Positions 1-7,700 are shown, numbered from the stretch's first letter. The stretch is 8,707 nucleotides of DNA from Chloroflexota bacterium (GCA_026707335.1 JAPOXB010000112.1:1-8707); one strand, 5' to 3'. Notes: generated from the letters alone by a model not told the origin. Program-made: numbers and translations.

Positions 1-146
1 GACGCCAGGGCCAGCGCCAAGCCCGCGTGCCAGACCGCGCCGCCCGGCTGCGACCAGCGCACCCCCGCGTCACCCGCGGACACGGCGGCGTCGCGACGGG
101 TGAAGTCGCGCGTCAGCGGGCCGATGACGACCGTCTCGTGTATCAC
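1..146 (-). CDS. PfkB-family sugar kinase, N-terminal fragment (cut by window edge)
   Basis: Reading leftward from a GTG at 146-144, about 48 codons stay open to the window edge. The product begins VIHETVVIGPLTRDF and goes on to QPGGAVWHAGLALALA. A short beta strand ending in GPLTRD, followed by a GG-x(3-4)-A-x-A-L-A segment, is how PfkB/ribokinase-type carbohydrate or nucleoside kinases begin; the GG normally lies in the substrate-binding site. The catalytic C-terminal GAGD motif would lie outside the window, so substrate and activity cannot be judged. No ATG, GTG or TTG lies in frame between 146 and 200, so GTG 146 is the only reasonable start. The Shine-Dalgarno sequence is weak. The gene is divergent from pdxS. 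Family assignment rests on motif recognition in a short stretch. Confidence 0.6.
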   Translation of the reverse strand, partial: MIHETVVIGPLTRDFTRRDAAVSAGDAGVRWSQPGGAVWHAGLALALA

Positions 147-190
147 AGTGACCGCCCCGCGCGCGGATCGACGGTCGGCGCGCGGCGGCG

Positions 191-200
191 ATGATAAACT
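191..200. promoter_or_regulatory. Candidate overlapping divergent -10 elements between the PfkB-like gene and pdxS
   Basis: This AT-rich patch stands out in the 108-bp divergent spacer. The plus strand has TAAACT (195-200), a possible -10 for pdxS. The minus strand has TATCAT (196-191), 5/6 to the -10 consensus, for the leftward kinase. No convincing -35 lies at 16-18 bp on either strand; TCGACG (168-173) is 21 bp from the plus-strand hexamer. If both are used, the two polymerases would compete for the site. Confidence 0.35.
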
Positions 201-244
201 GCCGCTGTCCGCCGCGGTCGGCCGCAGAGGCCCCGGGCGGCGAC

Positions 245-249
245 GGAGG
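245..249 (+). promoter_or_regulatory. Shine-Dalgarno of pdxS
   Basis: GGAGG lies 5 nt before the ATG at 255 and fixes the pdxS start. It is one of the clearest ribosome binding sites in the window. Confidence 0.7.
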
Positions 250-254
250 CCCCC

Positions 255-1138
<884 letters not shown>

Positions 1139-1142
<4 letters not shown>

Positions 1143-1801
1143 GGAGCGCCTTGCCCCCCACGATCGGCGTCCTCGCTCTGCAGGGCGACTTCCACGAGCA
1201 CGCGGTCAGCCTGCGCGCGCTGGGCGCGGTCGCGCGTGAGATCCGCAAGCCGGAGCAACTGGCCGGGCTCGACGGCCTGATCATCCCGGGCGGTGAATCG
1301 ACCACCATCGCGCGGCTGCTGCTGGCCTACGACCTGCACGCCCCGGTGCGACAACGCGGCGCGGCCGGGCTGCCCATCTGGGGCACCTGCGCCGGCGCGA
1401 TCCTGCTCGCCGACGACGTGCCCGGCCTGGACCGGCCGCCACTGGGACTGCTGCCGATGACCGTGGAGCGCAACGCCTACGGGCGCCAGGTCGATTCCTT
1501 CGAGACCGACCTCAAGGCGCCGGCCCTGCCGCCCACGCCCGCGGGGACGCGCCCGCCCTACCACGCGATCTTCATCCGCGCGCCCCGCATCCGGGCGCTG
1601 CGCGACGGCGTCGATGTGCTGATGGCCTACGAGGCGGAGCCGGTCGCGGTGCGCTACCGCTCCCTGCTGGCGACCACCTTCCACCCCGAGCTGACGCCCG
1701 ACCATCGCTGGCATCGTTACTTCCTGGAGACCCTGGTTGACGGGGGCGTTGCGGGCGAGGCCGCCGTCGCGACGGAGGCGGCGGGCGGAGGCGCCGCGTG
1801 A
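1139..1801 (+). CDS. pdxT: Pyridoxal 5'-phosphate synthase, glutaminase subunit PdxT
   Basis: Class I glutamine amidotransferase of about 220 residues. It hydrolyses glutamine and channels ammonia to PdxS. The beginning TIGVLALQGDFHEH and the IIPGGESTT loop (48-56) are diagnostic of PdxT/SNO. The catalytic triad is visible, numbered from GTG 1139: Cys84 in WGTCAGA, and His182 and Glu184 in TTFHPE. Two starts are possible. GTG 1139 overlaps the pdxS stop by 4 bp (GTGA), the same junction type as elsewhere in the window. TTG 1151 lies 4 nt after GAGGAG (1141-1146) and would give MPPTIGVLALQG, closer to the usual family start. The C-terminal 20 or so residues after FLETLVDGG are an Ala/Gly-rich extension beyond the usual domain. 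The stop overlaps the next gene by 4 bp, so translation is probably coupled. Confidence 0.97.
1787..1791 (+). promoter_or_regulatory. Shine-Dalgarno inside the pdxT 3' end
   Basis: GGAGG lies 6 nt before the GTG at 1798, within the last codons of pdxT. It supports GTG 1798 as the start of the acetyltransferase-like gene, even though that start overlaps the pdxT stop. Confidence 0.6.
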
Positions 1802-2265
1802 GCGCCCACACCCGTCCGCTGCGGCTCGCCGACCTGCCGCTGCTCGCGCTGGCGGGGCGCGCGCCCTACGTGAACCACGCCGTCACCCTGGAGCACGGCG
1901 CCGCCTCGGGCGGCGCGCGGCCCGGGTGGCCGCGGCTCCTGCGCAACAGCGTTCAGCCCGGCGGCCGCGAGGCCTGGATCAGCCGCGAGGGCCTCTCGCT
2001 GCGGGGCTTGGCGGCCGTGCGGCCGCGCGGCGGCGCGAGCGCCTGGGAGATCGACGCGCTGGTGCTGGGCCTCAGCTCGGAGGCGTTCGTCATGGACTTG
2101 CTGGAGCGCTGCGTCGCGACGGCGGGGGCGCGCGGCGCGCATCGGCTCTTCCTGCGCCTGGCGGAGGGCAGCCCGGTCCTGACCGCCGCGCGACGCGAGG
2201 GCTTCGCCGCCGCCGGCGTCGAGACAAAGCTCGTGCGCGGCGCGGGCAGGGACGGTGATGGGTGA
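1798..2265 (+). CDS. GNAT-type acetyltransferase-like protein, N-terminal half (stopped by an in-frame TGA)
   Basis: The 155-residue product starts at a GTG with a good GGAGG site and overlaps pdxT by 4 bp (GTGA). Residues about 80-145 look like the second half of a GNAT acyltransferase fold: EIDALVLG, a helix with VMDLLERCVATAGARGAHRL, then LFLRLAEGSPVLTAARREGF. This matches the acetyl-CoA-binding region and the late 'GF' turn. The canonical R/Q-x-x-G-x-G/A pyrophosphate loop is not obvious, so activity is uncertain. The ORF ends at TGA 2263-2265. The same frame then stays open to 2769 and encodes a second GNAT-like half, so this is probably the front of one two-domain protein. Substrate unknown. 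Linkage to pdxST could be only operon packing. Confidence 0.65.
   Translation: MSAHTRPLRLADLPLLALAGRAPYVNHAVTLEHGAASGGARPGWPRLLRNSVQPGGREAWISREGLSLRGLAAVRPRGGASAWEIDALVLGLSSEAFVMDLLERCVATAGARGAHRLFLRLAEGSPVLTAARREGFAAAGVETKLVRGAGRDGDG
2263..2265 (+). other. In-frame TGA splitting a two-domain GNAT-like gene
   Basis: TGA follows GGT GAT GGG in the frame that starts at 1798. Reading past it, the next 84 bases are open and give ...ASWRRRGRADDHDLFRLF, which runs directly into the second half. This resembles the linker and domain start of two-domain GNAT-like proteins. A single substitution in a TGG, CGA or GGA codon could have produced it; a sequencing error is also possible. Confidence 0.55.
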
Positions 2266-2349
2266 GCCGCACTTCCGACCGCCACGGCATCATGGCGCCG
2301 ACGCGGCCGCGCCGACGACCACGACCTGTTCCGCCTCTTCAGCGGCTCC

Positions 2350-2769
2350 GTGTCGCACGACGTCCGCTGGCAGATCGCGCTCACGCCGCGGGAATGGCGG
2401 GCGGCCCAGGATCCGCTGGGCCGCCGCGGCCGGGAGTGGGTCTGGACGGGCGGGGACGAACCGGCGCTGCTGCGCGTCGGCCGGGGCGGGGCGGTCGCCC
2501 GCGCCGCGCTGCTGTGCGAGGACCGCCGCGAGCCCGCGGAGGCCGCCATCGCTCTGTTGCATCGGCTCGATCGCGAGGCCGGACGGCGCGGCACGGTCGA
2601 ACTGCTGCTGCCTGGCCACCTGACCGGCGTGGCCGACGTCTTCCGCGATCACGGCTTCCACGACGCCGCCCGCTTCGAACTGAGCGTGCGGCCCATCGCG
2701 CAGCGCACGCAGCGGCTACAGTTGGCCGAGCGGTCGCTGGAAGGGACGGTTTGGCCCGCGGTTCAATAG
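2350..2769 (+). CDS. GNAT-type acetyltransferase-like protein, C-terminal half (likely continuation of the gene at 1798)
   Basis: From GTG 2350 the product has 139 residues, but the open frame extends back to 2266. The upstream codons encode GRADDHDLFRLFSGS, which looks like a genuine part of the domain. GTG 2350 would cut this segment, and no Shine-Dalgarno precedes it. No other in-frame ATG, GTG or TTG exists between 2266 and 2350. The rest has GNAT-like late elements: ALLHRLDREAGRRGTVELLLPGH, then a helix ending in FRDHGFHDAARFEL. The simplest reading is the second domain of the protein starting at 1798, separated by the TGA at 2263. It may therefore be an untranslated pseudogene part, a separately started fragment, or reached by read-through. 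It ends at TAG 2767, 35 bp before the ATPase gene. Confidence 0.5.
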   Translation: MSHDVRWQIALTPREWRAAQDPLGRRGREWVWTGGDEPALLRVGRGGAVARAALLCEDRREPAEAAIALLHRLDREAGRRGTVELLLPGHLTGVADVFRDHGFHDAARFELSVRPIAQRTQRLQLAERSLEGTVWPAVQ

Positions 2770-2804
2770 AAGCGTGAAGAGAAGCGGCCGATAGAACCTG
2801 CACC

Positions 2805-4427
2805 ATGCGTGATCCCGACCCCTACGCCATCCCGCCCGCGCCCGGCCCCGCCGACGCGCCCCCGCCCAGCCACATCACGCCGCCGCCCGCGCCCGCGCCC
2901 ACGGACGCCATCACCGACGACCTCGACGCGCTGCTGGCGGTGCTGCCGGCGCCGCTGCGGCGGGCGCTCGCGCGGCAGCCGGACAACGCGCTGCTGCTCG
3001 AGATCGTCCTCGACCTGGGCCGGCCGGCGACCGCCCGCTACCCCGACCGGGAGATCGTGCTCGGCGACCACGATGTCGAGGCGGCCGGTCTGCAGGCCAT
3101 CGTGCGCAAGCTGGGCGAGTTCGGCGGCGACAACCGCGCCGGCATCGCCCGAACGCTGCATCGCATCTCCTGCATCCGCAACCGCCGCGACGAGATCGTG
3201 GGGCTCACGATGCGCGTCGGCCGGGCGGTGTACGGCACCGTCCGCGTGATCGACGATCTGGTGCAGTCGGGCGAGAGCATCCTCCTGCTGGGGCGGCCCG
3301 GCGTGGGCAAGACCACCATGCTGCGCGAGGTAGCGCGAGTGCTGTCCGAGACCGGCAAGCGCGTGGTCGTCGTCGACACCTCGAACGAGATCGCCGGCGA
3401 CGGCGACATCCCGCACCCCGGCATCGGCCGCGCGCGGCGCATGCAGGTGCCCACGCCCGCGCAGCAGCACGCGGTGATGGTGGAGGCGGTGGAGAACCAC
3501 ATGCCGGAGGTCATCATCATCGATGAGATCGGCACCGAGCTCGAGGCGCAGGCCGCCCGCACGATCGCGGAGCGGGGCGTCCAGTTGGTCGCGACGGCGC
3601 ACGGCAACACGCTCGCCAACCTGATGATGAACCCCACCCTGGCCGACCTGATCGGCGGCATCCAGACCGTCACCCTGTCCGACGAGGAGGCCCGCCGCCG
3701 CGGCACCCGCAAGTCGGTGCTCGAGCGCATGGCCCCGCCCACCTTCGACGTACTGGTCGAGATCCAGTCCTTCCACCGCGTCTCCATCCACCGCGACGTC
3801 GCCCGCACCGTCGACGCGCTACTGCGCGGCGAGGCGGTGGAACCGACGCAGCGCGAGATGGACGACGAGGGGGCCGTGCACATCAGCGACCGCCCGGCGG
3901 CCGTGGTGGGCGCGGAGCCCGCCGGCCTGGAGTTGGAACGCTCGCCCGCCCGCCTGCATCCCGTGGGGCCGCACCGCCGCATCCACCCCTACGGCGTCTC
4001 GGCCGGCCGCCTCAACGAGGCCATTCGCGAGTCGGGCGCGAACGCCTCGATCGTCGAGGACCTGGACCAGGCGGACGCGATGATGACCCTGCGCTCGATC
4101 TTCCGCCGCCGGCCCGGCCCCGTGCGCGACGCGGAATCGCGCGGGCTGCCCATCTTCGTGCTCAAGCACAACACCGTCGTGCAGATGGAGCAGAGCTTGC
4201 GCGCGCTGTCGCAGGGCCACTCCGAGTTCGACCCCGTGACCAGCGCTCTGGCGGAGGCGGAGACCGCCATCGAGGCGCTCAACGCGGGCGAGCAGTCGGC
4301 CGTCGAGCTGGCGCCGCAGAACGCCTACATCCGCCGGCTCCAGCACCAGCTCGCGGAGCGCTTCGACCTGTTCTCGACCAGCAAGGGCCGCGACCCCAAC
4401 CGCCGCGTGCGCGTCTTCCGGACCTGA
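2805..4427 (+). CDS. SpoIIIAA/Ycf45-like AAA ATPase with C-terminal R3H domain
   Basis: The 540-residue product is a cytosolic P-loop ATPase. Residues 8-33 are a Pro/Ala-rich, probably disordered tail. About 85-340 is the ATPase core, related to stage III sporulation protein AA and the Ycf45 protein of cyanobacteria and algal plastids. It has Walker A GRPGVGKTT (163-171) and Walker B VIIIDEIG (236-243), with Asp240-Glu241 as the metal and catalytic pair. The following ARTIAERGVQLVATAHGN resembles the sensor region of this family. A middle domain (about 393-475) begins HPYGVSAGRLNEAI. The R3H single-strand nucleic-acid-binding motif is at YIRRLQH (Arg510-x3-His514), ending in SKGRDPNRRVRVF. 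Role is unknown; RNA or ssDNA binding is expected from R3H. No good Shine-Dalgarno is seen; TAGAAC (2792-2797) just before the ATG could be the -10 of a nearly leaderless transcript. tmk follows after 8 bp. Confidence 0.9.
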   Translation: MRDPDPYAIPPAPGPADAPPPSHITPPPAPAPTDAITDDLDALLAVLPAPLRRALARQPDNALLLEIVLDLGRPATARYPDREIVLGDHDVEAAGLQAIVRKLGEFGGDNRAGIARTLHRISCIRNRRDEIVGLTMRVGRAVYGTVRVIDDLVQSGESILLLGRPGVGKTTMLREVARVLSETGKRVVVVDTSNEIAGDGDIPHPGIGRARRMQVPTPAQQHAVMVEAVENHMPEVIIIDEIGTELEAQAARTIAERGVQLVATAHGNTLANLMMNPTLADLIGGIQTVTLSDEEARRRGTRKSVLERMAPPTFDVLVEIQSFHRVSIHRDVARTVDALLRGEAVEPTQREMDDEGAVHISDRPAAVVGAEPAGLELERSPARLHPVGPHRRIHPYGVSAGRLNEAIRESGANASIVEDLDQADAMMTLRSIFRRRPGPVRDAESRGLPIFVLKHNTVVQMEQSLRALSQGHSEFDPVTSALAEAETAIEALNAGEQSAVELAPQNAYIRRLQHQLAERFDLFSTSKGRDPNRRVRVFRT

Positions 4428-4435
4428 GCCCCGCC

Positions 4436-5071
4436 ATGGCCCTGTTCATCACCCTGGAGGGCGGCGAGGGGTCGGGCAAGACCACCGTGGCGACGTCGCT
4501 CGCCGACCGCGCGCGGGAGCGCGGCGCGGAGGTGGTCCTCACTCGCGAGCCCGGCGGCACGCCGCTGGGCGCCGCGATCCGCGAATCGCTCTTCCGGGGC
4601 GACGAACCGATGGGCGGCTGGACCGAGGCCTTCCTCTTCCTCGCCGACCGGGCGGAACACGTCGAGCGCGTCATCCGGCCCTCCCTGGCCCGCGGCGCCG
4701 TCGTGATCTGCGACCGGTTCGCCGACTCCACCATCGCCTATCAGGCCTACGGGCGCGGGCTCGACCTCGATCTGTTGCAGCAACTCAACCGCGTGGCCAC
4801 CGGCGGCGCCACGCCCAACCTCACGCTGCTGCTCGACGTCCCGGTCGCGATCGGCCTTGCGCGCACGCGGCAGGAGACCTTCGACCGCATCGGGCAGGAG
4901 ACGACGGACTTCCACAACCGCGTCTACGAGGGCTTCGGGCGCTTGGCGATCGCGGAGCCCGACCGGATCAAGTCGATCGACGCCGCCCAGCCGCTCGACG
5001 CCGTGGTCGCCGAGGCCTGGGAGCTGGTCGCGGCGCGGCTGGCGCGGATCGGTTTCCCGGGCCGCGGCTGA
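4436..5071 (+). CDS. tmk: Thymidylate kinase (dTMP kinase)
   Basis: The 211-residue product is full length. It phosphorylates dTMP to dTDP with ATP in the cytosol, the last specific step to dTTP. The P-loop is GGEGSGKTT (9-17) without an acidic-Arg pair, as in bacterial type II enzymes that keep their basic catalytic residue in the LID. TREPGGT (36-42) binds the nucleotide-monophosphate side. CDRFADSTIAYQ (92-103) is the DR(Y/F)xxS/T-x-A-Y-Q signature, with Phe95 in place of the more common Tyr. The LID region about 140-160 (ARTRQETFDRIGQE) carries several Arg. The ATG is 8 bp after the ATPase stop, so the two genes are probably co-transcribed. The Shine-Dalgarno is poor. Confidence 0.96.
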   Translation: MALFITLEGGEGSGKTTVATSLADRARERGAEVVLTREPGGTPLGAAIRESLFRGDEPMGGWTEAFLFLADRAEHVERVIRPSLARGAVVICDRFADSTIAYQAYGRGLDLDLLQQLNRVATGGATPNLTLLLDVPVAIGLARTRQETFDRIGQETTDFHNRVYEGFGRLAIAEPDRIKSIDAAQPLDAVVAEAWELVAARLARIGFPGRG

Positions 5072-5088
5072 ACACGTGCCCCAGTCGA

Positions 5089-5118
5089 TTGCCCACCCCG
5101 GCGGGGCGACCGTAGACT
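5089..5118 (+). promoter_or_regulatory. Candidate sigma70-type promoter for thrB-lysC
   Basis: TTGCCC (5089-5094) and TAGACT (5113-5118) match the -35 and -10 consensus at 4/6 each with 18 bp between them. They lie in the only sizeable gap between tmk and thrB. Initiation near 5125 would give a leader of about 53 nt. A 6-bp inverted repeat, TCGGAG (5118-5123) and CTCCGA (5129-5134), sits at the expected start point. Confidence 0.4.
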
Positions 5119-5133
5119 CGGAGACGCCCTCCG

Positions 5134-5181
5134 ATGAATCCCGGCAGCCCGCCGCTGACCGCCGCGCGAGCCCTCCCATGA
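5134..5181 (+). CDS. Possible leader peptide ORF overlapping the thrB start
   Basis: An ATG at 5134 opens 15 codons (MNPGSPPLTAARALP). Their TGA (5179-5181) overlaps the thrB ATG as ATGA. thrB itself has no Shine-Dalgarno, so termination of this short ORF could deliver ribosomes to thrB. There is only one Thr codon, so a classical threonine attenuator is unlikely. A weak GGAG (5120-5123) lies 10 nt before its ATG. It could easily be chance. Confidence 0.25.
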   Translation: MNPGSPPLTAARALP

Positions 5182-6122
5182 ACGCCGCGACTGTCGCCGT
5201 ACGCGTCCCGGCCACCACCGCCAACCTCGGCCCCGGCTTCGACGCCGTGGGCATGGCGGTGTCGATCTTCGCCACGTTCACCGTGCGCGTCGAGGACGAG
5301 GGCGGCGGCCGCCGGGGACGGCGGGATCCGATGCGCAGCATGGCGGCGGCCGCGGTCCGCGCCGGCTACAAGCGCGCCGGGCAGCGCGTCCCCCGCACGA
5401 TCGAGGTGGACGTCGGCAGCGACATCCCACTGGGCCGCGGCCTGGGCGCGAGCGCGGCCGCCCGCGGGGCCGGCGTCGTGGCCGCCAACGCGCTGCTCGG
5501 CGGGCCGCTGCACGATGCGGCGCTGCTGCAGGTGGGGGCCCGGCTCGAGGGCCACGCCGACAACATCGCCCCGGCGCTCTTCGGTGGCCTGCAGGTCGTC
5601 GCCGCCGCCGACACCGCGCCCGGCGAGGCGAACCACCCGCCGCGCTGGCAGCGCGTGGCCGTGCCCATCCCGGCCGGCATCACCTGCGCCGGCTTCTCGC
5701 CCGACTTCTCGATGCCCACCAACGAGACCCGCGCCTCCCTGCCCGACGGCCTCAGCCGGGCCGACGCCGTCTTCAACAGCAGCCACGCCGCCCTGCTCAT
5801 CGCCGCCCTCGCGACGGGCGACTGGGAGGCGCTCAACGTCGCCAGCGAGGAGCGCCTGCACCAGCGCCCGCGCAGCCGCCTCTTCCCGCAGATGTTCGAC
5901 TTCTTCGACGCCGCCCGCGGGGCCGGGGCGTTCTGCGCCTACCTCTCCGGCGGCGGCTCCACCATCCTGGCCCTCACGCCGCCCGAGCGCGCCGAGGCGG
6001 TCCGCGACGCCCTCGCCGCGGCGGCGGACGGCTTCGGCATCGGTGGGCGGCCGTTTGTCGCCGAGCCCTGCCTCTCCGGCGCGACCGTCCTCGACGACGC
6101 GGACCCCTGGACGCAGCCGTGA
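5178..6122 (+). CDS. thrB: Homoserine kinase
   Basis: The 314-residue GHMP kinase phosphorylates L-homoserine with ATP to O-phosphohomoserine, the substrate of threonine synthase; cytosolic. GHMP motif 1 is PATTANLGPGFDAVG (11-25). Motif 2, the ATP-binding loop, is PLGRGLGASAAARGAG (84-99); the first Ser of the usual GLGSSA is Ala91, while Ser92 is kept. The EGHADNIAPALFGG stretch (124-137) is typical of homoserine kinases. Motif 3 is YLSGGGSTILAL (255-266), with Ser in place of the common Pro. The length is normal. ATG 5178 is chosen because the family starts a few residues before VRVPATTANLGPG; the open frame extends far upstream into tmk and is not the gene. It overlaps lysC by 4 bp (GTGA), so the two enzymes of threonine synthesis are probably coupled. 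Confidence 0.95.
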   Translation: MNAATVAVRVPATTANLGPGFDAVGMAVSIFATFTVRVEDEGGGRRGRRDPMRSMAAAAVRAGYKRAGQRVPRTIEVDVGSDIPLGRGLGASAAARGAGVVAANALLGGPLHDAALLQVGARLEGHADNIAPALFGGLQVVAAADTAPGEANHPPRWQRVAVPIPAGITCAGFSPDFSMPTNETRASLPDGLSRADAVFNSSHAALLIAALATGDWEALNVASEERLHQRPRSRLFPQMFDFFDAARGAGAFCAYLSGGGSTILALTPPERAEAVRDALAAAADGFGIGGRPFVAEPCLSGATVLDDADPWTQP

Positions 6123-7393
6123 GCGCCCCCGCGCCCGTCAGTGTGCAGCCCGTCAGCGTGCAGAAGTACGGCGGCACCAGCGTCGGCAGCACCGAGCGCC
6201 TGCAGCACGTCGCCGGGCGCATCGCCGCCCGCGCCGCCGGCGGCGACCGCATCGTCGCCGTCGTTTCGGCCATGGGCAAAACGACCGACAGCTTGGTGGC
6301 GTTGGCCGGCGAGATCACGGCCACCCCCGCGGGCCGCGAGTACGACATGCTGCTCGCCTCGGGCGAGATCGTGAGCGCCGCGCTGCTGGCCATGGCCATC
6401 GAAGAGCACGACGTGCCCGCCATCGCCCTCACCGGCCAGCAGGCGGGCGTCTTCACCGACGACACCCACACCCGCGCCCGCATCACCCGCATCGAGACCG
6501 ACCGCATCCTGACCGAGCTCGGCCGCGGGCAGGTCGTGATCATCGCCGGCTTCCAGGGCATCACGCCCGGGTCCGACTTCACCACCCTGGGCCGTGGCGG
6601 CTCCGACACCTCCGCCGTCGCCCTGGCCGCGGCGCTGCACGCCGTGCGGGCCGAGATCTACACCGACGTCGACGGCGTCTACACCACCGACCCCCGCATC
6701 GAGCCGCGGGCCCGCCGGCTGCACGACATCGCCTACGAGGAGATGCTCGAACTCGCCTCCCAGGGCGCGGGCGTGATGCACCCCCGCGCCGTCGAGCTGG
6801 GGCTGCTCTACGACCTCCCCATCCTCGTCGCCTCGTCCTTCCGCGAGGACGTCCCCGGCACCCTCATCCGAAAGCAGGTCCAGATGGAACCCAGCAACCG
6901 CGTGCGCGGCATCGCGCTCGATCGCGACGTCGCCCTGATCACCATCCGCGCCGTGCCCGATCGGCCCGGCATCGCCTCGCAGGTCTTCGGACCGCTCGCC
7001 GAGGCGGGGATCAACGTCGACACGATCGTGCAGAACGCCAGCGCCGAACGGCTGACCGACATGACCTTCAGCGTCGCGCACGACCAGGCCGCCGCCGCCC
7101 ACGCGCTCTGCCGCGACGGCGCGGACGACCTCGGCGCCAGCGACGTGATCCTCGACGAGCACGCCGCCAAGGTCTCCATCGTGGGCACGGGCATGCAGTC
7201 CGGCGTCGGCTACGCCGCCAAGATGTTCCGCGCCCTGGCCGAGGCCGCGATCAACATCGAGCTGATCTCCACGAGCGAGATCCGCATCACCGCGATCGTG
7301 CACGAGGACGACGGGCAGGCGGCCGCCCAGGTGCTGCACGCCGCCTTCGAACTGGACGAGCCGGTCCTGGCCGGCGAGGCCGCCCCCGGCTAG
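6119..7393 (+). CDS. lysC: Aspartate kinase, monofunctional with two ACT domains
   Basis: The 424-residue product phosphorylates L-aspartate, the first step towards lysine, threonine and methionine. Kinase signatures are KYGGTSVGS (16-24), GFQGIT (144-149), GRGGSDTSAVALAAAL (158-173) and EIYTDVDGVYTTDPRI after it. Two C-terminal ACT domains follow. The first begins VALITIRAVPDRPGIASQVFG (from about 271), and the second KVSIVGTGMQSGVGYAAKMF (from about 351). Such a pair normally binds lysine and/or threonine for feedback inhibition. There is no fused homoserine dehydrogenase. The GTG start overlaps the thrB stop as GTGA and lacks a Shine-Dalgarno. Codons 7-11 and 12-16 look like a 15-bp duplication; GTG 6158, just before QKYGGTS, is an alternative start. 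Confidence 0.96.
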   Translation: MSAPAPVSVQPVSVQKYGGTSVGSTERLQHVAGRIAARAAGGDRIVAVVSAMGKTTDSLVALAGEITATPAGREYDMLLASGEIVSAALLAMAIEEHDVPAIALTGQQAGVFTDDTHTRARITRIETDRILTELGRGQVVIIAGFQGITPGSDFTTLGRGGSDTSAVALAAALHAVRAEIYTDVDGVYTTDPRIEPRARRLHDIAYEEMLELASQGAGVMHPRAVELGLLYDLPILVASSFREDVPGTLIRKQVQMEPSNRVRGIALDRDVALITIRAVPDRPGIASQVFGPLAEAGINVDTIVQNASAERLTDMTFSVAHDQAAAAHALCRDGADDLGASDVILDEHAAKVSIVGTGMQSGVGYAAKMFRALAEAAINIELISTSEIRITAIVHEDDGQAAAQVLHAAFELDEPVLAGEAAPG

Positions 7394-7456
7394 CGCCCGC
7401 CCACACCAATCGCCCCGACCTCACGCCCCTTCGGCGCCGCTCAGGGCAGGCCTCTC

Positions 7457-7484
7457 CCCCGCTCCATCTGACGAGGGAGCGGGG
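7457..7484. repeat. GC-rich palindrome downstream of lysC
   Basis: CCCCGCTCC (7457-7465) is perfectly repeated inverted as GGAGCGGGG (7476-7484), with a 10-nt loop. It starts 64 bp after the lysC stop, so it could end the thrB-lysC transcript. No T-run follows, so it is not a canonical intrinsic terminator. Its CCTCTCCCC left flank resembles the palindromes at 8491-8526 and 8656-8700, so it may belong to the same dispersed family. Confidence 0.6.
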
Positions 7485-7496
7485 CTCCTCCCGGCG

Positions 7497-7626
7497 GCCA
7501 ATCGGAGGGTAACGGCAGCCAATCGGGGGCTAATGGGAGGCCAACCGGGGGTTAACGGGAGCCAACCGGGGGCTAATGGGAGGCCAACCGGGGGGTAATC
7601 GGGAGCCAACCGGAGGGCAGGGGGAG
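7497..7626. repeat. Six-copy 21-22 bp tandem repeat with dimeric higher order
   Basis: Units start at 7497, 7518, 7540, 7561, 7583 and 7605, each opening GCCAAYCGG followed by a G-rich run (RGGG), and lengths are 21, 22, 21, 22, 22 and 22. Units 2 and 4 end in CTAATGGGAG and units 1 and 3 in TAACGG-type tails, so the real repeat appears to be a dimer of 43-44 bp. Unit 6 is degenerate (CAGGGGG). The mixed 21/22 length breaks any reading frame, so this is not a protein repeat. No unique spacers separate the units, so it is not a CRISPR array. Confidence 0.85.
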
Positions 7627-7640
7627 GTTCCGCGACGGCG

Positions 7641-7700
7641 GGATTTGCACGCATATGCACGAAAACGGCCGATCGGGAGGGGGGTGGCCGGGGATCCGCG
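7641..7700. repeat. Copy 1 of a direct repeat with 120-bp offset
   Basis: Contains GAAAACGGCC (7661-7670) and GGGGTGGCC (7681-7689). It aligns without gaps to 7761-7820 at about 46 of 60 positions by hand count. The left part has short palindrome-like pieces (GCATATGC, 7651-7658). No coding signature. The stretch 7701-7740 between the copies shows nothing recognisable. Confidence 0.7.

Noticed and set aside
2262..2777. Alternative plus-strand ORF across the second GNAT-like half
   Set aside because: Its product is almost only Arg, Gly, Ala and Pro, typical of a shadow frame in GC-rich DNA; the other frame has GNAT-like features.
2763..3982. Long minus-strand ORFs opposite the R3H ATPase gene
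   Set aside because: Compositional shadows of a GC-rich gene with intact Walker and R3H motifs on the plus strand.
5178..6122. Earlier thrB start giving a 421-residue protein from 4857
   Set aside because: The extra N-terminal part is an Arg/Ser-rich shadow of tmk; the family starts just before VRVPATTANLGPG.
7457..7490. Canonical intrinsic terminator after lysC
   Set aside because: The hairpin is strong, but no T-run follows; listed as a palindrome instead.
5515..7512. 665-codon plus-strand ORF across thrB and lysC
   Set aside because: Arg/Pro/Ala-rich shadow in the wrong frame; both real genes are intact beneath it.
7497..7626. Possible CRISPR array
   Set aside because: Units are contiguous, without unique spacers, and no cas-like gene is nearby.
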